In this document: one piece after another, positions 49,598-58,346 of the stretch
Layout: the number at the start of each line of letters is the position of its first letter
Numbering within the stretch: position 1 is the first letter of the stretch
Source: Pirellulales bacterium
GTDB taxonomy: Bacteria > Planctomycetota > Planctomycetia > Pirellulales > JAICIG01
Length of the DNA: 64,000 nt
Direction of reading: 5' to 3'
Assembly: GCA_035533075.1 (NCBI GenBank)
Contig: DATLUO010000039.1
Span: 54,433 to 118,432 of the forward strand
The notes under the pieces: generated by a model
Database searches by the model: none
Told to the model about the DNA's origin: nothing
Seen by the model: only the letters and a program-made list of their open reading frames with translations
Made by a program: the position numbers and the translations under genes

Positions 49598-50959
49598 ATG
49601 CCCACCATCGCCTATCTTACCGCCGGCGGCGCCGGCATGTTCTGCGGAAGTTGCATGCGCGACAACACGCTGGCCGCCGCGCTCGCCAGGCTCGGTTGCG
49701 ATGTGCAGCTCATCCCACTCTACACGCCCATCCGCACCGACGAAGATGACGTCAGCATCGACCAGGTGTTTTTCGGCGGAATCAACGTCTATTTGCAGCA
49801 GAACGTGCCGCTGTTTCGCTATTTGCCCGGCTTCTTGGTCCGCTGGCTCGATCACCCGCGGCTGATCAACGGCGTGTCCCGTTTCGCCATCCGGACCAGC
49901 GGCCGGCAGCTTGGCCGTTTGGCCCTCTCGGTGCTGCGCGGCGAGCATGGCAATCAACGCGGCGAAGTCGTGCGGCTGGTCGACTGGCTGGGCCGACACG
50001 TCAAGCCACAGTTGGTCAACCTGAGCAACCTGTTGATCGCCGGCTGCGTGCCCGCCATCAAGCGCGAATTGAAAGTGCCGGTGCTCGTGACGTTGCAGGG
50101 AGACGATCTCTTTTTGGAGGAGTTGCCCGAACCGTTTCAGTCGCGGGCACGCGATGAGCTGCGGCGGCTGGCGGCTGAAGTCGATGGCTTCATGGTCTTC
50201 AGCCGCTACTACGCCGAATATATGGCCGAACAGCTTCAGGTGCCGCTGGAGCGGTTTCACATCGTTCCGCTGGGCATCCAGACCACCGACTACCAAGCCC
50301 TCGACCGTGTGCGCGCGGCGGGCCATCCGCCCACCATCGGCTATTTGGCCCGGCTCTGCCAGGCGAAAGGGCTGCACGTTCTGGCTGACGCCTACCTGCG
50401 GCTGCGAACGCTGCCGGGCACGGAGCAGGCCCGTCTGGAAGTGGCCGGCTGGCTGCCGCCGACCGACCGCGAGTTCGTCGAGGCCGAGTTCGCCAAGCTC
50501 CGCGCCGCGGGCGCGGGCGACGACTTCCGCTATTGGGGCGCGATCGAACGGGAGCAAAAGCTCGACTTTTTGCGAACGATCGACGTGCTGTCGGTGCCGA
50601 CGACGTACCGCGACCCCAAGGGCATTTTTGTGCTGGAGGCGCTGGCCAGCGGCGTGCCCGTCGTGCAGCCAGCCCACGGCGCGTTTCCCGAATTGCTGGC
50701 CGCGACGGGCGGAGGCGTGCTCGTGCCGCCCAACGATCCGGAGAAGCTGGCCCAAACGCTGCACGACTTGCTGGTCGATCACGCCGCGCGCTTGGAGCTT
50801 GGCCGGCAAGGCCGCGAACGCGTGGTGGGCGATTTCAACGCCGATCGCATGGCCGCGGCCACGCTCGACGTCTATCAGCAGTATCTGGCCGCGCCGCGTG
50901 GCTCAGCTCACTTCTCCAACTCCGCGATGCTCCTGAAATCGTCCTTCAGTGAGCGATAA
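49598..50959 (+). CDS. Glycosyltransferase family 4 protein
   Basis: A 453-residue GT-B glycosyltransferase. The donor-site Rossmann half contains [21 protein letters not shown] near residue 245, the ADP-glucose/UDP-sugar motif E-x7-E appears as [17 protein letters not shown] near 345, and [22 protein letters not shown] follows. The N-terminus [23 protein letters not shown] is the acceptor-side glycine loop with two cysteines. Its sugar and acceptor are unknown. The ATG at 49598 is preferred over 49550, since the family sequence starts there. The 3' end overlaps the convergent xylB gene by 52 bases, so its last 17 residues are antisense to xylB. Confidence 0.87.
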   Translation: MPTIAYLTAGGAGMFCGSCMRDNTLAAALARLGCDVQLIPLYTPIRTDEDDVSIDQVFFGGINVYLQQNVPLFRYLPGFLVRWLDHPRLINGVSRFAIRTSGRQLGRLALSVLRGEHGNQRGEVVRLVDWLGRHVKPQLVNLSNLLIAGCVPAIKRELKVPVLVTLQGDDLFLEELPEPFQSRARDELRRLAAEVDGFMVFSRYYAEYMAEQLQVPLERFHIVPLGIQTTDYQALDRVRAAGHPPTIGYLARLCQAKGLHVLADAYLRLRTLPGTEQARLEVAGWLPPTDREFVEAEFAKLRAAGAGDDFRYWGAIEREQKLDFLRTIDVLSVPTTYRDPKGIFVLEALASGVPVVQPAHGAFPELLAATGGGVLVPPNDPEKLAQTLHDLLVDHAARLELGRQGRERVVGDFNADRMAAATLDVYQQYLAAPRGSAHFSNSAMLLKSSFSER

Positions 50960-52440
50960 AGCCGCTGATAGACGGGAAACGCCCGGTGGTAATACTTTTG
51001 CGCCGGGCGGTTGGGGACCGTTTCTTTGACGACGCTCACCGTGGCGCGGCAGGCCTCGCGCACGTCGCGAAACGCCCCGCCGCCCACCGCCGCCAGCAAT
51101 GCCACTCCATAAGCCGCGCCCTCTTCGGCGTTGAGCGTGACGACCTTCTGACCAAAAACGTCGGCCTGAATCTGCCGCCACAGCGGGCTGCGCGAGCCGC
51201 CGCCCGACGCCCGAATCTGCCGCACGGGCACGCCCAGCTCGCGAATGACCTCCAGGCTGTCGCGGAGCGAGTACGTGACGCCCTCCAGGATGGCCCGCAC
51301 CAGGTGGCCGCGCGTGTGGGCCAGCGTCAGTCCGACGAAGCAGCCGCGGGCGTTGGCGTCGGCGTGCGGCGTGCGCTCGCCGGAAAGGTAGGGCAGAAAA
51401 AAGAGTCCCGCGCTGCCGGCAACGACCGCTTCGGCTTCGCGCGTGAGCGCTTCGTAGGGGTCACGGCCGGTTTCTCGCGCGGCGGCGATCTCGGCCAGGC
51501 AAAGCTGGTTGCGGAACCATTGCAGCGACCCGCCGGCCGAAAGAGTGACGCCCATCATGTGCCATTTGCCCCGCACCGCGTGGCAAAAAGTATGGATGCG
51601 GCCGTCCGGATCGAACTTCAATTCGTCGCTGTACACGAACATCACGCCGGAGGTGCCGATCGACGTGCTCAGTACGCCCGAAGTGACAATGCCGCTGCCC
51701 ACCGCCCCGGCGGCGCAGTCGCCCGCCCCGCCCACCACGCGGCAGTCGGTCGAGAGGCCCAGCTCCGCGGCGGCCGCGGAGGTGAGCGTGCCGGTGACAT
51801 CTTCAGATTCATAGCAGCGGCCGAGCAGATCGGCGTCGAGCTGGAGCTTGCTCAACAGCGGCTTCGACCAGTCGCGCCGGGCCACGTCGAGCAGCAGCAT
51901 GCCGCTGGCATCGCTGACTTCGGTGGCATAGTCGCCGATCAGCCGCCGGCGAATGTCGTCTTTCGGCAGCAGCACTTTGTGCAGCCGGTCGAAATGCCTC
52001 GGTTCATGGTTCCGCAGCCAGAGGATCTTAGGAGCGGTGAAGCCGGTGAGGGCCGGATTGCCGACCATCTTGATGAGCTTGCGTCGGCCGCCCGCCCGGC
52101 TTTCGATCTCGGCGCATTCGGCGGCGGTGCGCTGATCGTTCCAGAGCAATGCGCGGCGGATGACACGGTCGTTCTTATCGAGAAACACCGAGCCGTGCAT
52201 CTGGCCCGACAGCCCGATGGCCTTGACGTCGGCGGCCTTGAGGCGGGCTTTTTTGACCACCGCCCGGACCGTGGTGACCGTGGCCCGCCACCAATCGTCG
52301 GGATCCTGCTCGCTCCACAGCGGTTGGGGATGATAACACGGATAGGTTTCGGTCGCTTCGGCCAGGATTTTGCCGTGCTCGTCGATGGCCAGCGCTTTGG
52401 TGCCGGAGGTGCCGATGTCGATGCCGAGAAAAACGCTCAT
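50908..52440 (-). CDS. xylB: Xylulokinase
   Basis: A 510-residue FGGY-family sugar kinase that phosphorylates D-xylulose to xylulose 5-phosphate. [18 protein letters not shown] starts the ATPase fold, [14 protein letters not shown] is the xylulokinase signature, [12 protein letters not shown] lies near 95, [14 protein letters not shown] near 240, [19 protein letters not shown] near 340 and the second FGGY-type region [22 protein letters not shown] near 410. Length and motifs are complete. Its start overlaps by four bases the stop of a degenerate toxin-antitoxin gene. No xylA is adjacent, so it may serve pentose use from elsewhere. Confidence 0.94.
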   Translation of the reverse strand: MSVFLGIDIGTSGTKALAIDEHGKILAEATETYPCYHPQPLWSEQDPDDWWRATVTTVRAVVKKARLKAADVKAIGLSGQMHGSVFLDKNDRVIRRALLWNDQRTAAECAEIESRAGGRRKLIKMVGNPALTGFTAPKILWLRNHEPRHFDRLHKVLLPKDDIRRRLIGDYATEVSDASGMLLLDVARRDWSKPLLSKLQLDADLLGRCYESEDVTGTLTSAAAAELGLSTDCRVVGGAGDCAAGAVGSGIVTSGVLSTSIGTSGVMFVYSDELKFDPDGRIHTFCHAVRGKWHMMGVTLSAGGSLQWFRNQLCLAEIAAARETGRDPYEALTREAEAVVAGSAGLFFLPYLSGERTPHADANARGCFVGLTLAHTRGHLVRAILEGVTYSLRDSLEVIRELGVPVRQIRASGGGSRSPLWRQIQADVFGQKVVTLNAEEGAAYGVALLAAVGGGAFRDVREACRATVSVVKETVPNRPAQKYYHRAFPVYQRLYRSLKDDFRSIAELEK

Positions 52441-52697
52441 GGGTGGCTCGATTTCGTGGTGGCGTCCAGCCTGACCCCCTTTCCACCGCGCAAACTTCGA
52501 CGCGCTCGTTCGATGCGGTCGAGAAACCGCGGATCGTTTTCGAGTTCGGCGAGACGAAGGTACTTCGACAAGTCATCCTTGATCTCCGAGAGAGCCACCT
52601 TCTTCATTGGGTTCACCAGGACGTCGGAACGGAGATCCGCCTTGAGGTGGTCGAGATCTTCGGCCGCCTCAGGCGCGAGCACGGTTTCGTAGCGCAT
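52437..52697 (-). pseudogene. Chimeric RelE/Phd toxin-antitoxin remnant
   Basis: An 86-codon frame joining two pieces. Residues 1-26 (MRYETVLAPEAAEDLDHLKA then DLRSDV) match the N-terminus of RelE/ParE toxins. From Met 31, [20 protein letters not shown] matches Phd-type antitoxins but jumps straight to [20 protein letters not shown], the antitoxin C-terminus, skipping the middle (the usual region with the TRHGKPAGVL-like motif). The toxin catalytic part is missing. The normal order is antitoxin then toxin, so this is scrambled or deletion-fused. It could be translated from ATG 52697 but should be inactive. Confidence 0.6.
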
Positions 52698-53362
52698 TTC
52701 TGGCTAGAGTATAGCCAGAACGCGCGAATCGACCAACAGGTCGGCTTGCCGTCGTCCCGCAGTGGCAGTTTAGTCCGCACGGAGGCAGAACTACCGAGGG
52801 TTCAGGGTTCCGGGTTCCGATGAGGGATGAGGGATGGGCCAAACGATCGCCTATGGCGGCGTCCCTCATCCCTCATCAGTCGGCAGCCACGTGCGGAACA
52901 AAGTCGCCAACGGCCTGTCCGCGGACGACCGTGAAGTGCATGCTTGCCCTCGGCGCGGCTTACCTCGGGGAACGGCACTTCGTCGATTTGTTCGAGAGTT
53001 TTATAACGTGCAAACAATTCGGTGCTAAAGGTGCGCTCTTTCCACTCTTTCGACTATCCTAGCCGATCGGCTATAACTTGATCGGAGGCTTTGGTTGGCT
53101 CGCAAGGGACGGCCACTGCCTTCGTTTTTTATGGCTCCTCGCTACGGTCCCATTGGCCGCGAAGATCGTCGAGGTAGGTGACGCCGTGTAGTTGCCAGTA
53201 GCCACTCTGATCGGCTTTTGGTTTCTGGCCGTGAAACTGCGTGTCGTGCAACTTTGCAGCGTACGGGCGCAGCTCTTCCCGCGCGGCCTGCTGGCCACCC
53301 GCCCCGCGCTCTGCGATGGTCATCCCATATCCAGGTGACCAAATCGGGGAAGATCATGGCGT
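52698..53362. other. Gene-poor decayed region with repeats
   Basis: No intact gene. A GGTTCAG heptamer array (52798-52817) and an inverted pair of GATGAGG arrays (52819-52838 and 52862-52877) lie within it. Short minus-strand open frames read RTFSTELFARYKTLEQIDEV (near 53000) and LHDTQFHGQKPKADQSGYWQ (near 53200). They look like pieces of real proteins, but I cannot place them. The region separates xylB and its TA remnant from the restriction-modification remnant. Confidence 0.55.
52798..52877. repeat. GGTTCAG and GATGAGG heptamer arrays
   Basis: Three GGTTC(A/C)G units (52798-52817) are followed by a short inverted pair of GATGAGG arrays (52819-52838 against 52862-52877) with a 23-nt spacer. 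Both words occur elsewhere in the window (48691-48721 and 63978-64000; 10203-10295), so the same words are reused in different places. Confidence 0.88.
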
Positions 53363-53707
53363 GAAGCGTTTCACCTGGCGGCCAACGAGCAGGAGTTTTG
53401 GCGGCAGAAGGCCGCGCACCCGCGGGTCGCGGCCGACGAGCACGGCCCGCAGTTTCTGGAGTTCGTCAAACGGGCCTGCCTGCACGCGGCGCCGCTCGCC
53501 AAGCCCAAGGACCTGGCCTGGTTCGTCGCCTCTTACGCCCGCGACGCCCTGGCCCGCGTCGAAAGGCAAAAGGAGCTGCCCGCCTTGCAATCGGTTCGCG
53601 CCGCGCTCGAAGAAGCGCTGGGCATGAAGTTCACCGACGAGAAGGGCGAGCACTTCTTTCGCTCGACGCTCGTGCAGACGCTGTTCTACGGTGTGTTCTC
53701 GGCCTGA
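53363..53707 (+). pseudogene. 3' part of a restriction-modification methylase gene
   Basis: The frame reads EAFHLAANEQEFWRQKAA, PQFLEFVKRACLHAAPLA, KPKDLAWFVASYARDALARV (each in part), then EKGEHFFRSTLVQTLFYGVF followed by SA and a stop at 53705. The FFRSTLVQTLFYGVFSA motif is one I associate with type ISP / Eco57I-like restriction-modification proteins with an N-6 adenine methylase; the methylase motifs would lie beyond this truncated point. It overlaps the 3' end of the shortened mrpG gene on the other strand by 22 bases, a clear junction. Confidence 0.6.
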
Positions 53708-53889
53708 TCGGCCGGATGAATCACGAGCACCGCCAGCGCCACCAGTGCCGTGCCGCATACGCCGGCCAGCCCCACAACGTGCACGCGGTCGAGCGGGGTC
53801 GCCGCGAGGAACAGGCCCAACGCGGCGAGCCAGACGCCGCCGATGCCCGCCGCCAGCAGGACCGCCGCCAAAACCATCGCTACGTTCAC
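53686..53889 (-). CDS. mrpG: Na+/H+ antiporter subunit G, C-terminally truncated
   Basis: A 67-residue protein resembling the first two helices of MnhG/MrpG (NVAMVLAAVLLAAGIGGVW, LAALGLFLAATPLDRVHVVG and LAGVCGTALVALAVLVI). The family normally has a third helix and about 100 residues. Here it ends soon after helix 2-3 in HPADQAENTP, where restriction-modification debris begins on the other strand. The GTG at 53889 overlaps the mrpF stop (GTGA). Mrp complexes need subunits A-D, absent here, so the protein is unlikely to function in a full antiporter. Confidence 0.7.
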   Translation of the reverse strand: MNVAMVLAAVLLAAGIGGVWLAALGLFLAATPLDRVHVVGLAGVCGTALVALAVLVIHPADQAENTP

Positions 53890-54137
53890 AGCATGCGCTC
53901 CATGAAGTGCGCGAAGACCAGGCCCGCCGGCAGGGCCAGCACGGCGACGGTCAATGCCAGATCGGCGAACGAGGGCTGCCCGAGCCCCGCGGCAAAAAGC
54001 AGGATGGTCAGCGAGGTGATGGTCGTTGTCAGGTTCAGCGCCAGCAGACGGTCGATCGGTGGTTTTGAGAGCAGCACTGCACCGCACGGCAGGAGCGCCA
54101 GGGACAACAGCAACACGCCCAGCAGCCACAGATTCAT
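53886..54137 (-). CDS. mrpF: Na+/H+ antiporter subunit F
   Basis: An 83-residue three-helix membrane protein: MNLWLLGVLLLSLALLPCGAVL in part, RLLALNLTTTITSLTILLFA and FADLALTVAVLALPAGLVFAHFM, with the R-x4-N pattern after helix 1 typical of MnhF/MrpF. The ATG at 54137 overlaps the mrpE stop (ATGA). In Mrp complexes F is one of the small scaffold subunits for cation/proton exchange at high pH or salt. In this window only E, F and a cut G remain, in the order E-F-G. Confidence 0.82.
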   Translation of the reverse strand: MNLWLLGVLLLSLALLPCGAVLLSKPPIDRLLALNLTTTITSLTILLFAAGLGQPSFADLALTVAVLALPAGLVFAHFMERML

Positions 54138-54625
54138 AGCGGCCACTCCCGCGAGGGCGCCGACGCCTGCTGGGCCTTTGCCAGCTCGTGGACGAGCAGC
54201 CGCTGATTCGGCCGATCGGTCGCGATCACGATGCTATTGGGCGTTAGTGAATTGGCGACGGTGACCCAGGCCTGGCGTGTAATGCTGTGCGGCTCTTCGC
54301 CGCCGGTGTCGAACGGCAAGTTGCGCAGGCGGCCCGTCGCTGGTTGGCGGGTCACCATCGACTTCATCAGCACGGCGATCACGCGGCCGCAGTCCGAGAC
54401 GACCTTGCCGGGCAAGCGCACCAGCCATTTCGCCGGCGGCACGACGAACGCCGGTTTCTTCCTGTCGAACTTTCGTAGCGCCATGGCGGCGCCGGCGGCC
54501 AGCGTTGCGGCGACGAGCGCCATCAGGCATTCGGGCCACGTCAGTTTGGCTGCGAACGCCAGGTAGAGCGCGGCCCACGGAACTACGCGCAGGAGCAGCG
54601 CTGTCAGACGACGATCAATAGCCAC
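54134..54625 (-). CDS. mrpE: Na+/H+ antiporter subunit E
   Basis: A protein of about 163 residues, with two hydrophobic helices near the start (LTALLLRVVPWAALYLAFAA and ECLMALVAATLAAGAAMAL) and a soluble MnhE domain: SDCGRVIAVLMKSMVTRQPA, then WVTVANSLTPNSIVIATDR, the motif S-x-T-P-G/N-T/S-x-x in Mrp E subunits, and LLVHELAKAQQ. A longer frame from ATG 54679 overlaps a transcription terminator, so the GTG at 54625 is preferred. It heads the eroded E-F-G set. The subunit has no known transport role on its own. Confidence 0.78.
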   Translation of the reverse strand: MAIDRRLTALLLRVVPWAALYLAFAAKLTWPECLMALVAATLAAGAAMALRKFDRKKPAFVVPPAKWLVRLPGKVVSDCGRVIAVLMKSMVTRQPATGRLRNLPFDTGGEEPHSITRQAWVTVANSLTPNSIVIATDRPNQRLLVHELAKAQQASAPSREWPL

Positions 54626-54650
54626 AGCAAGCGTGCCTCGAAGAACGGCC

Positions 54651-54700
54651 AATAAAAAAGCTCCGCGGTAGTGGAGCATATCGCAACTCCCGCGGAGCTT
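54651..54700 (-). terminator. Rho-independent terminator on the minus strand
   Basis: Read on the minus strand, AAGCTCCGCGG (54700-54690) and CCGCGGAGCTT (54668-54658) form an 11-bp stem with a 21-nt loop, followed by TTTTTT (54659-54654). It lies about 105 bases after the MazF-like stop and before mrpE. It is the clearest intrinsic terminator in the window. Confidence 0.8.
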
Positions 54701-54805
54701 ATCGGTTTTGTTTCCGCCGCGGACCTCGCGGACACGTCTATCGTAGGGCAGAACGCCGAAAACTGTCAATTAAACGGACGAGCCAGTTCGGCGGTGAACG
54801 ACACG

Positions 54806-55159
54806 TCAAGGGATCCCCAACGCTTCCTTCAAGCAGCCGTCGATCGCGGTCATCGTAGCCGCTGAGACTCGTCCGATCGTGTTCACGATTCGCGACTTGT
54901 GGAACGTATAGATGTTCTCGCACTTAATCACCGAAGGCGTGCGAAGTCCGGACAATTTCCAGTCGGGTGACGTCGCGTCAATGGAGAATTGTGTGGAGAC
55001 GCGAGCCGCGCGTGAGACATTGCTGGTGATCGGCACGACGATCGTGTCCCGCAAGATCGCGTTGCCGCGGTCGTTTTGCACGATGAGCGCCGGGCGCACC
55101 TTCGAGCCGCCGCCCGAGGAGAACGGGAAATCGACGAGTACGACTTCGCCTCGTTTCAT
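54806..55159 (-). CDS. MazF/PemK-like toxin
   Basis: A 117-residue protein of the MazF/PemK family of sequence-specific mRNA interferases. The start KRGEVVLVDFPFSSGGGSKVRPALIVQND is the family barrel with the substrate-binding RP motif, IVVPITSNVSRAARVSTQFSI and SVIKCENIYTFHKSRIVNTIGRV complete it (each shown in part). It inhibits growth when free of antitoxin. The ATG at 55159 overlaps the antitoxin stop (ATGA at 55156-55159), so the pair is coupled. The length is normal. A terminator follows about 105 bases downstream. Confidence 0.9.
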   Translation of the reverse strand: MKRGEVVLVDFPFSSGGGSKVRPALIVQNDRGNAILRDTIVVPITSNVSRAARVSTQFSIDATSPDWKLSGLRTPSVIKCENIYTFHKSRIVNTIGRVSAATMTAIDGCLKEALGIP

Positions 55160-55404
55160 GTCCGGCGTGGATCGAGGTCGTTGTAGACGTCCAATGCCGG
55201 ATCATCCCAGCCGGCCGCGGCCGCGGATTCAATTTGCGCCAGGAACGCGTCAGCGGAGGGATCGTCGAACAAATGGCGCACGCGTTCGTATACGTCGGCC
55301 CGTAACAAGACGTATTCGGTGTTCGTATCGGGGTCGACGATGCGAACGGGGGTCTCTACTGCCGCACGAACCGCCGAACTTTGTTCTCGCGTCAATCGCG
55401 TCAT
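55156..55404 (-). CDS. Antitoxin of the MazEF-like pair
   Basis: An 82-residue acidic protein upstream of and overlapping the MazF-like gene. It starts RLTREQSSAVRAAVETPVRI and carries DTNTEYVLLRADVYERVRHLF, a short Phd/MazE-like helix-strand region, then an acidic tail ending ALDVYNDLDP. It resembles small planctomycete antitoxins encoded with PemK toxins, but the DNA-binding fold is not a clear MazE swapped-hairpin. It should neutralise the downstream toxin and repress the operon. The ATG at 55404 gives the family-like start. Confidence 0.75.
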   Translation of the reverse strand: MTRLTREQSSAVRAAVETPVRIVDPDTNTEYVLLRADVYERVRHLFDDPSADAFLAQIESAAAAGWDDPALDVYNDLDPRRT

Positions 55405-55507
55405 GAGCGGGCTCCTGTTTCAGTACATTTTGGCATCAGCAAGGCGGCGTCACAAGACCGCCAACAGCAACGTTACCTTCCACCAGACCCACCGAAACCT
55501 CGATCAC

Positions 55508-58024
55508 TTACGCCAGCGTGCCCCGTGTGACGCCCAATTGGTTGAGCACTTGCAGGCCGCGCCAGGCCGTTTTGCCGTCGTCGAGACCGTCGAGCACGCG
55601 GCGGTAACGTGTCAGCAGGGCCGTAGCGGCAGCCGCGTCTTCGCGCAACAGCTCGATGCGAAAGTGTTGCAGACCAAGCTTCAGCATCCGCGGCATGTAT
55701 TCGGCCGCCGATTGGGCGACCGAGTTGAACACCGTGTTGCGGCAACCGGTGTCGGCCAGTAAGGGGAACTCGGCGCCGACGCGGTCGCGCAGCTCGATGC
55801 GGTGCCGGTCGCAAGGACGCCCGCAGTCGCGCCAGTCTTTGCCCTCGGAAAGTGCGGCGGCGAACACGCAATGCTCGTTATGAAACATCGGAATATGCTG
55901 ATGCACGACCACTTCCATGCGGTCCGCCGCCGTTCGCGGCAGCATGGCCACGAGTTGCTCCCAGCTCAGGTCGTAGCTCGGCACCAGCCGCGTCAAGCCG
56001 GCGCCAAAGAATAAGTCGGCCGTCAGCTCGTTGGCCACATTGAGCGAAAAGTCGCCGACGAGCGGCGTCCGCGGGGCGTGCTCCCGAAACCATTCCAGTG
56101 CCGCCAGGTTGCGGACCAGGACCGCATCGGCTTCCGCGGCCGCGATCTTGGCCAGCAAGCCTTCTTCCGCAGGTTTGATGATCCGCAGCGTGGCCACGCC
56201 GATTTGCAAGCCGGCACTTCGGGCGACAGCCACGGCGTCTCGGTAACGCCGCACGTCTTCGAAATCGCAATAGATCATCGCCGGCTGGGTGGGGCGATTG
56301 TCGCGCGACCAGGCACAAACGGCGTCGAGCTGCTCGCGGGTGCGGACCAAAACGTACATCGCCGGCGACGACGCCGACCGCGGCGAGGCCGGCATGATTT
56401 CTCGGCGCAGTTCAGCAAGCGCCTCGGTGCATACCACACGAGACTTCGATGGTCGGTTGCGCAAGTCGAGCAGTTCCGCCACGGCCCGGCGGCGAAGGTC
56501 GTTGAGGACGCTCTTGGGCGCCATCACCGGTGCGGCGATGTCCAGCTCGACCTCGCCCAGCTCGAAGGGCGTGTCGCCCAGCCGTCCGAATTGTTCGCGG
56601 ACCAGACTCTCGTCGAGCGCGTGTTTTCGGGCTGCCTCCAACGGCCCCGGCCACTCGACACGCACCGCGTGCTCGCCGTCGCTCAGCCTGACGAGCAAGG
56701 GACCGCCGATTCGCCCGGCGATGCGAGCGGTCAGGCGCACTCGACGCGGCGTCGCGTCACGGGCAAAAGTTTGCTCGATGCGACGACGAAACGCGGGGTC
56801 GTCGGTCTTCCAGACCAGGCTGCCGGTCGCAACGGCGGCAAGGTTGACGGCCCCTTCGCGAAACTCCAGCTCGACGCGGTGCCCGGCGCCGGGCACGGGC
56901 CGGACTTGCCATACGCGACCGCCTTGCTCGTCTTGCTCGGGATGCCCCTCGTCGAAGACGACGCCGTCGCCCGGCTTGATGACCTCGTCGAGCAACGCGG
57001 CGGCCGAATGTTCGCTCGCCAATTCGACGATCAACCGGCCGCGGCGTGCTTCGACGACGGTGCCGATGTAAACCCCGCGGCTCTTGGGAAAGCGGCCGTG
57101 GACGAGACGTTGATGGTCGGCTCCTTCCAAAAAGCCGGGCGTGAAGCCCCGCGAAAAGCTCTGCGTCAGGTCGAGCCGCTCCTGCCGGTCGAGCGAGAAC
57201 CGCTCGCCGCGCTCGGCGGCATCGAGCGCGCGGCGATAGGTGCGCGTGGTGGCGGCCACGTAATGGGCGCTCTTCAACCGGCCCTCGATCTTCAAACTGG
57301 CCACTCCCAGCCGCACCAGGTCGTCGACGTGACCGTGCCCGGCCAGGTCTTGCGGACTGAGCAGGTAGGCCTGGTCGGCCAGCTCGCGATGTTCGCCGTC
57401 GACGATCAGGTCGTACGGCAGCCGGCAGGCCTGGGCGCATTGGCCGCGATTGGCGCTGCGGCCGCCCAACGCCTCGCTGGTCAGGCATTGGCCGCTATAA
57501 GCCACGCACAACGCGCCATGCACAAAAACCTCGACGGGCAAATCGGTCGCCGCGCGCACGCGCTCGATGTCGGACAGCGACAGCTCGCGGGCCAAAATCA
57601 CGCGCTCGACGCCCAACCGGCGCACAAATTCGATCCCGCGCGGCTCGGTGAGCGTCATCTGCGTCGAGCCGTGTACGGGCAACCCCGGCGCCAGGCGGCC
57701 GATGAGCCGGGCCAGCCCGAGATCTTGCACGATGACCGCGTCGGCGCCCGCCTCAGCGATGGCCGCCACGAAGCGAGCGATCTCCGGCAGCTCGTCGGAA
57801 AAGATCAGCGTGTTGCACGTGACGTAGCCCCGCACGTTATGGCGGCGCAGATACGCGATCACCTCCGGCAGCTCGTCGAGCGTGAAATTCGTGGCGCGAT
57901 GCCGGGCGTTGAAATTCGACAGGCCGAAATAGACCGCGTCGGCCCCATTGGCCACCGCCGCGCGCAGCGCCGTCCAATCGCCTGCCGGCGCGAGCAATTC
58001 GGTGGTGGTGCGAACGGTGGTCAT
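55508..58024 (-). CDS. U32 peptidase-family protein (TrhP/RlhA-like)
   Basis: An 838-residue protein of the U32 family. The N-terminal domain TELLAPAGDWTALRAAVANG, then GADAVYFGLSNFNARHRA and SEALGGRSANRGQCAQACRLPY (with a Cys cluster that may bind Fe-S) is diagnostic. Later parts include a beta domain (about 330-430), a collagenase-like helical region, and a C-terminal block with MFHNEHCVFAA...CGRPCDRH...DTGCRNTVFNS holding more cysteines. Bacterial U32 relatives TrhP and RlhA help make prephenate-dependent tRNA or rRNA hydroxylation, so a role in RNA modification is likelier than peptidase action. The ATG at 58024 gives the family start. It is larger than E. coli TrhP owing to the C-terminal duplication. 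Confidence 0.86.
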   Translation of the reverse strand: MTTVRTTTELLAPAGDWTALRAAVANGADAVYFGLSNFNARHRATNFTLDELPEVIAYLRRHNVRGYVTCNTLIFSDELPEIARFVAAIAEAGADAVIVQDLGLARLIGRLAPGLPVHGSTQMTLTEPRGIEFVRRLGVERVILARELSLSDIERVRAATDLPVEVFVHGALCVAYSGQCLTSEALGGRSANRGQCAQACRLPYDLIVDGEHRELADQAYLLSPQDLAGHGHVDDLVRLGVASLKIEGRLKSAHYVAATTRTYRRALDAAERGERFSLDRQERLDLTQSFSRGFTPGFLEGADHQRLVHGRFPKSRGVYIGTVVEARRGRLIVELASEHSAAALLDEVIKPGDGVVFDEGHPEQDEQGGRVWQVRPVPGAGHRVELEFREGAVNLAAVATGSLVWKTDDPAFRRRIEQTFARDATPRRVRLTARIAGRIGGPLLVRLSDGEHAVRVEWPGPLEAARKHALDESLVREQFGRLGDTPFELGEVELDIAAPVMAPKSVLNDLRRRAVAELLDLRNRPSKSRVVCTEALAELRREIMPASPRSASSPAMYVLVRTREQLDAVCAWSRDNRPTQPAMIYCDFEDVRRYRDAVAVARSAGLQIGVATLRIIKPAEEGLLAKIAAAEADAVLVRNLAALEWFREHAPRTPLVGDFSLNVANELTADLFFGAGLTRLVPSYDLSWEQLVAMLPRTAADRMEVVVHQHIPMFHNEHCVFAAALSEGKDWRDCGRPCDRHRIELRDRVGAEFPLLADTGCRNTVFNSVAQSAAEYMPRMLKLGLQHFRIELLREDAAAATALLTRYRRVLDGLDDGKTAWRGLQVLNQLGVTRGTLA

Positions 58025-58104
58025 GTTTTCTAACGTAGCCCGCTTGCTCCGCAAGCGGAACGGCTTGCATTTATCAATGTACGCGGCGGCCGTCGAAACC
58101 AATA

Positions 58105-58260
58105 GCGGTGGCTGGGGCAGAGCCGCGCGCTCGGCCAGTTTGCCATTTCACGCTCCGTCGCGGCGATGCCCCGGTACCGCCGCCACCGGAGCATCGCTGG
58201 CCGGCGGCGCGTTTTGGTGATTGCCAGGTCGCTCTCGGCCAGCTTCTGCCCCAGCCACCG
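58105..58260. repeat. Palindrome family B, copy 2, with family A fragment
   Basis: Outer arms GCGGTGGCTGGGGCAGAGC (58105-58123) and a matching GCTTCTGCCCCAGCCACCG (to 58260) and inner GATGCCCCGG/CCGGAGCATC repeat the design of the element at 23096-23253, with more changes. Just right, 58265-58286 is a family A arm fragment (CGCTCGCTGGCCCCACC), and 58034-58062 carries the CCGCTTGCTCCGCAAGCGG unit. The 322-base gap before the oxidoreductase is wholly repeat material. Confidence 0.85.
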
Positions 58261-58346
58261 AAAACGCTCGCTGGCCCCACCTTACGCAGGATGTTATCCT
58301 CACAGTTTAGCCAACCTGCATTCCGCACTCTTTCTAGAGGCCCGTT

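Noticed and set aside
52960..53030. Possible IS256-type transposase remnant from the peptide RTFSTELFARY
   Set aside because: Only about ten residues resemble the transposase, and the following sequence does not continue the similarity.
56078..58033. A 651-codon open frame on the plus strand, antisense to the U32 gene
   Set aside because: The minus-strand frame has clear U32 motifs and Cys clusters. The plus frame has low-complexity Arg/Ala/Gly/Asp composition with no family motifs, a usual shadow of GC-rich coding DNA.
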